Source: Methanolobus psychrophilus R15
GTDB taxonomy: Archaea; Halobacteriota; Methanosarcinia; Methanosarcinales; Methanosarcinaceae
NCBI GenBank assembly: GCA_000306725.1
Contig: CP003083.1
Coordinates: 372,001 to 436,000, forward strand
DNA length: 64,000 nucleotides
Direction of reading: 5' to 3'
Shown: positions 1 through 7,440 of the stretch, one piece after another
Position numbering within the stretch: position 1 is the stretch's first letter
Layout: each line of letters opens with the position of its first letter
Position numbers and translations under genes: made by a program
Notes under the pieces: model-generated
What the model saw: only the letters and a program-made list of their open reading frames with translations
Databases searched by the model: none
What the model was told of the DNA's origin: nothing

Positions 1-62
1 GAAAAGGAGCAGCAGCTTTGAATAAGCTATGTGAGAGTAAAAAGAAAAGAAGGACAGGCGGG

Positions 63-956
63 TCAGCCCATCCTGCGCTTCCATACAATAAGACGTCCGG
101 TAGCGTTTATAAGCATAACTATGACTATCAAGACCAAAGCTGCTGCGAAACCCTCAGAAGGAGATATTAGATGAGGATGCTCATAGGCATGATAGATAGT
201 TAAAGGTAAAGTTCCCACCAAATCCTGGAAAGGATATATCTTAATCCCATAGATCAGCTTTTCACTGGCTCCCACCCTGAACTCCGGGAAGAACTGTGAG
301 TAGCCTGCTGTTAGGATAACCACAGCAGATTCTTCGGCAGCCCGCCCAACACCAAGGATCACACCTGTCAGGATGCCTGACAGGGCATAGGGGATAGTTA
401 CACGTTTTAAAGTATCCCATTTAGTTGCACCCAGAGCATAACTCGCTTCCTCTATATCCGTAGGTACTGTGTCAATCGCCTCCTCTGCTGCACGTTCGAT
501 CACCGGAAGAATCAATATGGCAAGGGCTATACTGCCTGATATCAAGGAGAATCCACCAGTAACTGTCCTCATGTAGAACACAAGCACCAGAACTGCAAAA
601 AGTCCCAGGACTATTGAAGGGGTGCCCGATAGCACATCAATGAAAAAGCGGAAACTCCTGACTAAAAAGCCATCTTTTGCATACTTCTTAAGATATATCG
701 CAGTGCAAACTCCCAAAGGGGCGGCAAGCAATGTTGAAAAGAACGAAAGGATGAGAGTGCCTGCAATAGCGTTGCCGATGGCACCCCCAAGACTTGGGGC
801 TCTTGATTCAGGGGTTAGTATGAAATAGAGACTCAGGCTGGGTATTGCTTTTACTGTGATCGTGCCTAAGATCAATATCAGTATCAAGGCACATGCTATA
901 GCGCAAGCATATGCAATTGAAATGAATATCTTGCCCTTGATAAAACGAAGATTCAT
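63..956 (-). CDS. pstA: Phosphate ABC transporter permease PstA
   Basis: Second membrane subunit of the high-affinity PstSCAB phosphate importer. The 297-residue protein has an N-terminal membrane helix (about residues 10-36), then the six-helix binding-protein-dependent transport permease domain. The coupling motif region around residues 165-180 reads EEASYALGATKWDTLKRV, the EAA loop that contacts the ATPase. The start ATG overlaps the end of pstC by 4 bases, which implies translational coupling. The next gene in this direction would be pstB, just outside the window; the first 62 bases show no start of it. Family and length are normal. The assignment to phosphate rather than another anion rests on pstS two genes upstream. 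Confidence 0.95.
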   Translation of the reverse strand: MNLRFIKGKIFISIAYACAIACALILILILGTITVKAIPSLSLYFILTPESRAPSLGGAIGNAIAGTLILSFFSTLLAAPLGVCTAIYLKKYAKDGFLVRSFRFFIDVLSGTPSIVLGLFAVLVLVFYMRTVTGGFSLISGSIALAILILPVIERAAEEAIDTVPTDIEEASYALGATKWDTLKRVTIPYALSGILTGVILGVGRAAEESAVVILTAGYSQFFPEFRVGASEKLIYGIKIYPFQDLVGTLPLTIYHAYEHPHLISPSEGFAAALVLIVIVMLINATGRLIVWKRRMG

Positions 957-1903
957 AAATTACCTCCTATCTTCCTTGCTACTGCGACGAACACGATCTC
1001 TATAGCAAATAATACCGCTGCGATTGCAAAGAGGGCACTTCTTGGCTCCGGGTGTGCAATATAGATGCCTGTCTCGATAAGGATCTTTGAAGTCATAGAG
1101 TAGCCATAACTGAAGAAAGAAGATGGTACTGCCATCATGTTCCCAAAGAGCATTACCACAGCCATGGTTTCACCCATAGCCCTCATCATGCCAAGGATGA
1201 CGGCAGCCATTATGCCCTTTGATGCTGCAGGCAGCACTACCTTGCTGATGGTTTCCCACTTAGTGGCTCCCAGAGCAAAAGAGGCTTCACGGTACTCTTT
1301 CTTGACTGCCCTTATGGAATCCTCCGAAATGGAGACAATTGTCGGCAGGATCATTATTGCAAGCACTGTCGCTGCCAGGGCAAGCCCCAGACCATCCACA
1401 GAGAATACCCTGAAGAAAGGGAGGAAGCCAAATGCTGCTTCCGAATAGGGATGGATATAATCCCTGAAAAGACCGGACAGTACAAAGAGGCCGAAAATAC
1501 CATATACAACAGATGGAATGCCTACCAGAAGTTCGATTATGGGACGCATTACTGACGCAATCCTTGGGTGTGCAAGTTCGGACATGAAAATAGCGGTGAA
1601 CACGCCAAGAGGAACTGCAAGAATCATAGTGACCAGCGTAAGCAGAATAGTCCCTGCTATGAAGATGCGTATACCGTAGATGTTCTCATGGAAATCCCAT
1701 CTGGAGCCGGTTATGAAATTGAAAAAACCCTGATTTACAAATGTAGGGTAAGCAGTATAGAAAATGAAACCTACCACCAGAATCGTTGTAACAGTAGTAA
1801 GCAAGGCACATAAGCCAAAGAATATATGAGGGATCGTATACTCGGACCTTGAATCAATTTTAAAGAAAACGCTAGTAATTGAGTATTTGGACTTTAAGTT
1901 CAT
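953..1903 (-). CDS. pstC: Phosphate ABC transporter permease PstC
   Basis: First membrane subunit of the PstSCAB importer, 316 residues from the chosen ATG. An in-frame start 17 codons further upstream is possible, but the ATG at 1903 is preceded by a GGA-type ribosome site and gives the normal N-terminus, a short cytoplasmic tail then a helix near residues 27-50. The EAA coupling loop (EASFALGATKWETISKV) is clear and closely matches that of PstA. It lies 76 bases downstream of pstS and overlaps pstA by 4 bases, so the three genes form one operon. Confidence 0.94.
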   Translation of the reverse strand: MNLKSKYSITSVFFKIDSRSEYTIPHIFFGLCALLTTVTTILVVGFIFYTAYPTFVNQGFFNFITGSRWDFHENIYGIRIFIAGTILLTLVTMILAVPLGVFTAIFMSELAHPRIASVMRPIIELLVGIPSVVYGIFGLFVLSGLFRDYIHPYSEAAFGFLPFFRVFSVDGLGLALAATVLAIMILPTIVSISEDSIRAVKKEYREASFALGATKWETISKVVLPAASKGIMAAVILGMMRAMGETMAVVMLFGNMMAVPSSFFSYGYSMTSKILIETGIYIAHPEPRSALFAIAAVLFAIEIVFVAVARKIGGNL

Positions 1904-1979
1904 TTTTATCCAGATTCCATTAAAAAAAGGGATTTGTGCTTTCGCACAAATCATTCAAGTATTCTTATTCTTTCCCGGT

Positions 1980-2993
1980 TTAAACGATGTCGTACATTGA
2001 GAAGTAGCCAACATCATTGAAGAGGGTCTTCTGACCTGGCTGTGTTGCGAATTCAATGAATGACTTCTCGAGGGTAGATGGCTCACCGTTTGTCAGGTAG
2101 ATAAGTGGCCTGGTAAGAAGGGTTGGGAATGTGCTGGTGCTGTCTCCCTTGAGGGCCTTAATTGAATCAGCTCTTACATCTTTGTAGGAAGCTTTTGCTT
2201 TTGGCATGCTGTCCATTGGAAGTATCGTAACGGTGCCCTTCTCGGTAAATCCAACGTCTACGAAGCCAATTGCTGGTACGGTTGATGATTCAACAGCATT
2301 AAGAACTAAAGCATTTCCTGCTCTACCGAGTGCATTTGTACCATCGATGTGGGTCTTGCTCTTAGTCGTGCTAGATGTCAGATAGTAGGAGAATGTTTCT
2401 GCAGTACCACTGCCAGATTCGGATCTCTTGAAGATAACTGCAGGAGCAGATGCATCGATGTTATTATTGCCCAAGAATGTGGTGTTTACCATCCCAGTAG
2501 AGTTTGCTGCATTGTAAATTGCTAGCACGTTGGCAGCTGTTAATGTGTTGTTGGCTTTTACATTTACATTTTTACCAATAAGAACTACAGCGCTGGCACC
2601 GATCTGGTGCTTCTTGAGAGCTGGGAACTTAACTGTGGTGTCAACGTCCTCGGAAGAGGCACCGATGTCAACAACACCCATGTTTACAGCGTTGATACCA
2701 GCAGTTGAGCCGCCTGCCTGAACAGTGACCTTTATACCGGGGTTCTCTGTCATGAATTTCTTTGCAAGGAGTTCAGAGACTGGCTGGACGGTTGTGCTGC
2801 CTGCAACCAGGAGCTCGGCGGATGCACCAAGTGCTGCATTGTCTGCGCTTGCATCTTGAGAAACGTCGCTTGAGAATGATCCTAAAATTGTACCGACTGC
2901 TGCTGCACCGGCGATTGCAACTACCACGAGAACGAGGGTTGCAACGATGGGTGAAACACCAGCTTCGTTGTTAAAGAGTTTCTTCATATTCAT
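1980..2993 (-). CDS. pstS: Phosphate-binding protein PstS with archaeal pilin-type N-terminus
   Basis: Extracytoplasmic phosphate receptor of the Pst importer. Residues about 60-337 form the phosphate-binding fold, with the typical start VAGSTTVQPVSELL and the GGSTAGINA segment that binds the anion. Instead of a Sec/lipobox signal, the N-terminus has a short basic leader (MNMKKLFNNEAG) and the hydrophobic stretch VSPIVATLVLVVVAIAGAA seen in archaeal type IV pilins and archaellins (Pilin_N type). It is probably processed by a prepilin peptidase or stays anchored by this helix. The gene heads the pstSCA operon. The AT-rich region between it and the divergent arsC-like gene holds TATA-like elements. 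Confidence 0.93.
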   Translation of the reverse strand: MNMKKLFNNEAGVSPIVATLVLVVVAIAGAAAVGTILGSFSSDVSQDASADNAALGASAELLVAGSTTVQPVSELLAKKFMTENPGIKVTVQAGGSTAGINAVNMGVVDIGASSEDVDTTVKFPALKKHQIGASAVVLIGKNVNVKANNTLTAANVLAIYNAANSTGMVNTTFLGNNNIDASAPAVIFKRSESGSGTAETFSYYLTSSTTKSKTHIDGTNALGRAGNALVLNAVESSTVPAIGFVDVGFTEKGTVTILPMDSMPKAKASYKDVRADSIKALKGDSTSTFPTLLTRPLIYLTNGEPSTLEKSFIEFATQPGQKTLFNDVGYFSMYDIV

Positions 2994-3059
2994 ATCTTTA
3001 CACCTTTTATGCTACTTGTTTTGTCATTTCTGAGCGGGGTTTAATCGCTCTGAGTGCTA

Positions 3060-3200
3060 AACTGTGTTTAGGATATATAATACTTTTACAAATAATGTAT
3101 ATAGAGACAGCTCCAATATAGATTTAGTATATATCTATATATTGATGTATAAATCTGATGAAGAATCGGAGTCATATAAAATCAATGGGAGATATATTGT
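3060..3200. promoter_or_regulatory. Divergent promoter region pstS / arsC-like gene
   Basis: AT-rich intergenic stretch between pstS (minus) and the ArsC-like gene (plus). It contains several TATA-like runs, including the element at 3067-3075 and tatatatcta near 3127, plus partly inverted copies of CAATATAG/CTATATATTG between 3114 and 3145. The TATAGATTT core near 3117 also occurs upstream of ppk1 (about 9354). Shared control by a phosphate regulator such as the AbrB-PhoU protein at 15217-16179 is inference only. Confidence 0.4.
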
Positions 3201-3244
3201 TTATACAGGACAGGTTTATCCGTGTGGTATGAGTAAGAAGGAGT

Positions 3245-3706
3245 ATGGCTTATAATAATAGAAAGATCAAGGTGCTTTTCATATGCGTACACAACAGCGC
3301 AAGAAGCCAGATGGCCGAAGAATACCTCAGGAGGATCGGAGGGGACAGGTTCGAGGTGGAGAGTGCAGGGCTCAAACCTTCCAGCATCAATCCTATTGTG
3401 ATCGATGTCATGAAAGAGGACGGTTTCGACCTCCGGAGAAAGAAAACCCAGGCAGCATGGGACCTGTTCAGGCAGGGGAAACTTTACAGTTTCGTCATCA
3501 CGGTCTGTGACAGGAAAAATGAAGAAGAATGCCCCATATTCCCCAGGCCGTTTGTGCAGATGAACTGGCCCTTCCCGGACCCTGAAACTTTTACCGGCAC
3601 AGATGAAGAGAAAATGCAGCAGGTGCGGGATCTGAGGGACACTATCAAAAAGAGGATCGAGCAATTCGTCGAGGAGACCACGGGGGTTTCAGACGGCGGG
3701 GAATAG
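3245..3706 (+). CDS. arsC: ArsC-type arsenate reductase / low-molecular-weight phosphatase
   Basis: 153-residue protein of the low-molecular-weight tyrosine phosphatase superfamily. The P-loop CVHNSARS (CX5R, residues about 15-22) starts the fold after the strand KVLFI. A further cysteine pair lies in [14 protein letters not shown] at the position of the resolving cysteines of thioredoxin-coupled arsenate reductases, which argues for arsenate reduction rather than protein dephosphorylation. The ATG is preceded by a strong AAGGAG site. Divergent to pstS, which fits the biology since arsenate enters through the Pst importer, but a phosphatase role cannot be excluded. Confidence 0.85.
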   Translation: MAYNNRKIKVLFICVHNSARSQMAEEYLRRIGGDRFEVESAGLKPSSINPIVIDVMKEDGFDLRRKKTQAAWDLFRQGKLYSFVITVCDRKNEEECPIFPRPFVQMNWPFPDPETFTGTDEEKMQQVRDLRDTIKKRIEQFVEETTGVSDGGE

Positions 3707-3728
3707 GCTGCCCCTGTTGGTATTTCCA

Positions 3729-3825
3729 GACACAGATCAACACGGATTTACACTGATCTGGACTTTTGCGGGGTTTAACTCCCCGGCTTTACTACAATCT
3801 GTGTTAATCTGTGTAAATCCGTGTC
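3729..3825. repeat. REP/MITE-like inverted repeat, copy A
   Basis: About 97 bp bounded by GACAC at the left and GTGTC at the right. The left arm (CAACACGGATTTACAC) is complementary to the right arm (GTGTAAATCCGTGTC). The centre carries a second hairpin, CGGGG-tttaact-CCCCG. A near-identical copy starts 161 bases further on. No open reading frame lies inside. It is most likely a non-autonomous, foldback repeat. Confidence 0.8.
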
Positions 3826-3889
3826 TTAAGATATTATTGCCTGACGCATTACCCCAGCTTATGGTTGTTAAGTTTTGTTGGTACTTTCA

Positions 3890-3985
3890 GACGCAGATTA
3901 ACACGGATTTACACGGATTAACCTTTTGCGGGGTTTAGCTCCCCGGCTTTACTATAATATATGTTAATCTGTGTAAATCCGTGTC
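3890..3985. repeat. REP/MITE-like inverted repeat, copy B
   Basis: Second copy of the element at 3729-3825, in the same orientation, with the same arms (AACACGGATTTACACGG and GTGTAAATCCGTGTC) and the same GC-rich central hairpin CGGGG-tttagct-CCCCG. Homology extends a little to the left (TTGGTA..TTTCAGAC) of each copy. The pair fills most of the 377-base gap between the arsC-like gene and the CYTH-HD gene. Confidence 0.8.
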
Positions 3986-4083
3986 AGAGTAGTTTTGGGA
4001 ACTGATCAGATACCCTCAAACATGAATTTCTTCTCCGGGCAAAGATTTAATCTTCAATCAAACCTAATTTACTCAGGATAACT

Positions 4084-5346
4084 ATGGAGATAGAAGCCAA
4101 GTTCCTGGTGCAGGATAGGGAAGTTTTCGGCAGGCTTGCAGGCCTCACATCGATCGCTTCATTTGGGATAGGAAGTTTTTCAGAGAGCGTATTCACAGAT
4201 ACTTACCTTGACACCCTCGACATGGCAATATACTGCGCAGGATACTCCTTCAGGTGCAGGGAAAAGCCCGGTAAGGTCACATACACTTTCAAGTCACTGG
4301 ACAGCACCTGCTCCCCGGTCAGCAGGAGAGAGGAAATAGAGACATCCTTCCCTGAAAAAAGCGCGGTGGAGGAGATGGAGGACAGCAAAGTGAAGCAGAT
4401 GCTCTCCCGGATTGCCGGCTCTGGTAGGCTGTTTCCCCTTTTTGAAGTAGACCACAAAAGGAAAATATCCATGATTACGGCCAGTTCCGGGGAGATTGCC
4501 GAAATCAGCCTTGATGATGTCACAATCACCTGCGAAGGGAACAGGAAAAGTTACCTTGAAGTTGAACTGGAGCTCCGCGGTGGTACGGAAGAAGAGCTTG
4601 ACCAACTGGTCTCTGTCATGAGGGAGGATTTCGGGCTGACCCCGGGCGGCAGCTGCAAGTTTGACAATGGAATGGAGCTGTTGCAGGAAAATATCCGCGC
4701 TGCTGCTGCAGGATCGGATTACAAAGTAATATCCGTCAAAAAAGAGTCAAAACCCCTTCCACTTAAAGAAATGTTTGAGGAATACGACGTTGAAAGAGCC
4801 CATGCCCGTAAAGTCGCAGAGAACGCCCTGGAGCTCTTTGACAGTCTCGTGCCCGTACACGGCCTTGGCCCCCATCTTCGCACAGTAATGAGAATAGCAG
4901 CCCTTGTCCATGATGTGGGATTTACGACCGACACGAAGGACCATCACAAGGAAGGAAGGAACATCCTCATGGCCCACCCGCCCGCAGAGCTTCCTTTCCC
5001 CCTGCACATGATGCTTCCCTGGACAACTTTCCTCCACAAGAAAAGGATCGATGGCGCAAAGCTTGAGAAGCTGCAGACCAAAAAGGAATTTGCGGCTATG
5101 CCTGCGCAGATGCAGCGTGATACCCTTAAGATGGCGGCCATCCTCAGAATTGCAGACGGCCTGGATTACAGCCGCATGAACAGCAGAATAACAGCCATTG
5201 ACCTGCAGCAGGACAGGGCTGTCATCGAACTGCAGGGACCCGGCGCCCGGACAGATGCGGACAGGGCAGACACAAAATGCGATATGTGGCGTTTACTGTT
5301 CAAAACGGACCTGCAGTTCAGGCCTGCCATGCAGGAGCAGGATTAA
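4084..5346 (+). CDS. CYTH domain - HD domain fusion (triphosphate/polyphosphate hydrolase-like)
   Basis: 420-residue two-domain protein. Residues 1 to about 205 are a CYTH triphosphate-tunnel domain: it starts with the signature ExExK (E2, E4, K6) and carries the alternating charged strands FRCREKPG, YTFKS and YLEVELELRG. Residues about 235-400 form an HD domain with H276-D277, H287-H288 and D358 in LRIADGLDYSR, closely resembling the C-terminal HD domain of bacterial exopolyphosphatases (Ppx/GppA). The ppx gene of this window (11515-12411) lacks exactly that domain. Likely substrates are inorganic triphosphate, polyphosphate or a nucleotide; the neighbours favour polyphosphate, which is inference. 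Convergent with the PPK2 gene, 9 bases apart. Confidence 0.85.
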   Translation: MEIEAKFLVQDREVFGRLAGLTSIASFGIGSFSESVFTDTYLDTLDMAIYCAGYSFRCREKPGKVTYTFKSLDSTCSPVSRREEIETSFPEKSAVEEMEDSKVKQMLSRIAGSGRLFPLFEVDHKRKISMITASSGEIAEISLDDVTITCEGNRKSYLEVELELRGGTEEELDQLVSVMREDFGLTPGGSCKFDNGMELLQENIRAAAAGSDYKVISVKKESKPLPLKEMFEEYDVERAHARKVAENALELFDSLVPVHGLGPHLRTVMRIAALVHDVGFTTDTKDHHKEGRNILMAHPPAELPFPLHMMLPWTTFLHKKRIDGAKLEKLQTKKEFAAMPAQMQRDTLKMAAILRIADGLDYSRMNSRITAIDLQQDRAVIELQGPGARTDADRADTKCDMWRLLFKTDLQFRPAMQEQD

Positions 5347-5355
5347 GAGGGCTTA

Positions 5356-6846
5356 TCAGGCATTCAGTTCCCTCTTAAGGGTTTCTGCAACAGTCTCAAG
5401 CACTTTGACCCTTGAGTAGAACTTGTCGTTAGACTCCACGATGGTCCAGGGCGCATATGATGTACTTGTCCTCTGCAGCATCTCATCCACTGCCTCCTCA
5501 TACATATCCCACTTTTCCCTGTTCTTCCAGTCGTCCGGCGTGATCTTCCACTGCTTATAGGGTGTGTTTTCCCTTTCCCTGAACCTGCGAAGCTGCTCAT
5601 CCCGGTCCATGTGCAACCAGAACTTTATGATTATGGTCCCGTTGTTTGCCAGAACTTCCTCAAGCTCCCTGATCTCGCCATAGGCCCGCCTCCACTCCTG
5701 GTCACTGCAAAAACCTTCCACTCTCTCCACAAGCACCCTGCCATACCAGCTCCTGTCAAAAATGGTCATTTTTCCTGCTTCGGGTATATGGCGATAGAAA
5801 CGCCAGAGGTAATGGTGCGCGAGTTCGACGTCCGAAGGTACCCCTGAGGGAATGACCTTGTAAAGCCGGGGATTGAATATCTGCGCCAGCCTCCGGATGT
5901 TTCCTCCCTTGCCAGACGCATCCCAGCCTTCAAAAACTATCACTGCGGGCCTGCCCTGCCTGAACAGGTCAAACTGAAGTCCCTCCAGCTCCTTCTGGTA
6001 CACTTTTTTCATTTCTTTATAATTTTGATTGGACAGTGACTTGCCCAGGTCTATTTTTTCAAGAACGGAAGGACTTAAAGGCCTGGATACGGCAGATTCT
6101 GTCCCCTGCATGTCCGGTCCTGAGTTTTCCTTCTCTATCACCTTTATTTTCTCTTCAAGAGCCCATATGAAGGTCTTTATGGCCTTAATGGTTCCAAAGT
6201 TGAGGTCGTCTGATTCAACTATGGTCCATGGTGCTTGTGGAATATCGGTTTTTTCCAGCATCCTTTCAATAAGCGGCAGATTCTTCTCATATCGGCTGGC
6301 AATCTCCCCGTCCTCCTCTTTCACAAGCAAAAGGGGTATCCCTTTTTTCTTAATCGCGTCATAGCGCTCCTGCTGTTTTTCCTTGCTTATGTGCAGGAAG
6401 AACTTAATTATCAGGTAGCCGCCATCAGCAAGCTGCCTTTCAAAATAGGTCAGGCCGTTGATGCACTTTGTGATGGCATTGTCTGCTGCGTCCTCATGGA
6501 GATGCTCCGCCAGAGCCCTCTTGTACCAGCTTCTGTCAAAAATGGCTATTTTCCCCCTGTGCGGGACCTTTGTCCAGAAACGCCATAAAAGAGGCCTGTT
6601 TTCCTCTTCGGGACATGGCTTGCCCGTGGTGTAAAGCTCAAATCCCATGGGGTTTAAGGGCATAAGGAACCTGTTAATTATTTCAGCCATGCCTGAAGCA
6701 TGCCAGCCTTCAAAGACCACCATTACGGGTATTCCCATTTTCCATGCTTTTCTCTGGAGCTCACCCATGCGGATGCCAAAATCATCCATAAGCTCCTCAT
6801 ATTCCTTTTTCCCGATACTCTTTGAAAGGTCAATATTTTCAAGCAT
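5356..6846 (-). CDS. ppk2: Two-domain polyphosphate kinase 2 (polyphosphate:AMP phosphotransferase type)
   Basis: 496 residues made of two tandem PPK2 domains, the length and layout of polyphosphate:AMP phosphotransferases (PAP). The C-terminal domain (about 265-496) has an intact Walker A (FEGWDASGKGG), Walker B with lid (IFDRSWYGRVLVERVEG) and should be the active copy. In the N-terminal domain (about 1-235) Walker A has decayed to FEGWHASGMAE, lacking the lysine, as is usual for this subclass. The enzyme transfers phosphate between polyphosphate and a nucleotide, AMP to ADP by analogy; direction in the cell is not visible here. It is transcribed away from the ferredoxin-CHAD-ppk1 unit, sharing the intergenic region 6847-7022. 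Confidence 0.93.
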   Translation of the reverse strand: MLENIDLSKSIGKKEYEELMDDFGIRMGELQRKAWKMGIPVMVVFEGWHASGMAEIINRFLMPLNPMGFELYTTGKPCPEEENRPLLWRFWTKVPHRGKIAIFDRSWYKRALAEHLHEDAADNAITKCINGLTYFERQLADGGYLIIKFFLHISKEKQQERYDAIKKKGIPLLLVKEEDGEIASRYEKNLPLIERMLEKTDIPQAPWTIVESDDLNFGTIKAIKTFIWALEEKIKVIEKENSGPDMQGTESAVSRPLSPSVLEKIDLGKSLSNQNYKEMKKVYQKELEGLQFDLFRQGRPAVIVFEGWDASGKGGNIRRLAQIFNPRLYKVIPSGVPSDVELAHHYLWRFYRHIPEAGKMTIFDRSWYGRVLVERVEGFCSDQEWRRAYGEIRELEEVLANNGTIIIKFWLHMDRDEQLRRFRERENTPYKQWKITPDDWKNREKWDMYEEAVDEMLQRTSTSYAPWTIVESNDKFYSRVKVLETVAETLKRELNA

Positions 6847-6967
6847 GTTCCACCTCCCGGATCAACATGAGACCAGCACCAACATCCCAATAAATATCCA
6901 TTACATCGCCGATCAATGAAATTAATGAAACAACAAATATGCTGAACATTATAGATATATTTACTCA

Positions 6968-6990
6968 GGAAACACATTTGTATGTGTTCC
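6968..6990. promoter_or_regulatory. Palindromic operator candidate before ferredoxin gene
   Basis: Inverted repeat GGAAACACAT-ttgt-ATGTGTTCC immediately upstream of a TATA box (tatatata, about 6991-6998), in the intergenic region between ppk2 (minus) and the ferredoxin gene (plus). Position next to the BRE/TATA fits a dimeric repressor or activator site. No regulator can be named from the sequence. Confidence 0.5.
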
Positions 6991-7022
6991 TATATATACT
7001 TGGGTATTAAAAGGAGTGGATA

Positions 7023-7367
7023 TTGGTGCCATGGATAAATAAAAAGAAATGTATTGCCTGCAAGAAATGTGTCAGGAAATGTCCTGTGGATGCAATCTCC
7101 ATGGTCAGGGGAACGGCTCTTATCAATGACAATGAATGCATCTACTGTGGCAAATGTGTCCGTATCTGCCCCGTGGAAGCAATACTTAAGGATAAGGAGC
7201 ACATTGACTTCGAGATAAAGTCCGGTATAAAAAAGATAAGAAAGTCCCTTGCAAAGTCCGGGAATAAGAAAAAACAAAGAAGGATGGTCAGAAGTAAGGT
7301 TATCCAGCTGAGAATGCAAAGAAAAGTCATTGAGGGCACCCTTAAGGAATTAAAGCACCTTAAATAA
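7023..7367 (+). CDS. 2[4Fe-4S] ferredoxin with basic C-terminal tail
   Basis: Small protein of about 114 residues. Two classical cluster motifs, CIACKKCVRKCPVDAI (residues about 10-25) and CIYCGKCVRICPVEAI (about 40-55), make an eight-iron ferredoxin. The last 50 residues are an extension that is extremely rich in lysine and arginine (KKIRKSLAKSG, KKKQRRMVRSK), unusual for a ferredoxin. An AGGAG site at 7011-7015 allows initiation at the TTG (7023) or the GTG at 7026; which is used is open. It lies 73 bases before the CHAD gene, probably same transcript. The basic tail could bind an anionic partner such as polyphosphate or nucleic acid (inference). Confidence 0.8.
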   Translation: MVPWINKKKCIACKKCVRKCPVDAISMVRGTALINDNECIYCGKCVRICPVEAILKDKEHIDFEIKSGIKKIRKSLAKSGNKKKQRRMVRSKVIQLRMQRKVIEGTLKELKHLK

Positions 7368-7440
7368 AGCACCTTAAATATTAGTAGATAATATCATACG
7401 AATAGTTGATCACATTCTTCAGTCCAAAGGAGAGATAAGC

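Noticed and set aside
3064-3255. 63-residue frame before the arsC-like gene
   Set aside because: Lies in AT-rich promoter sequence and runs into the better-started gene.
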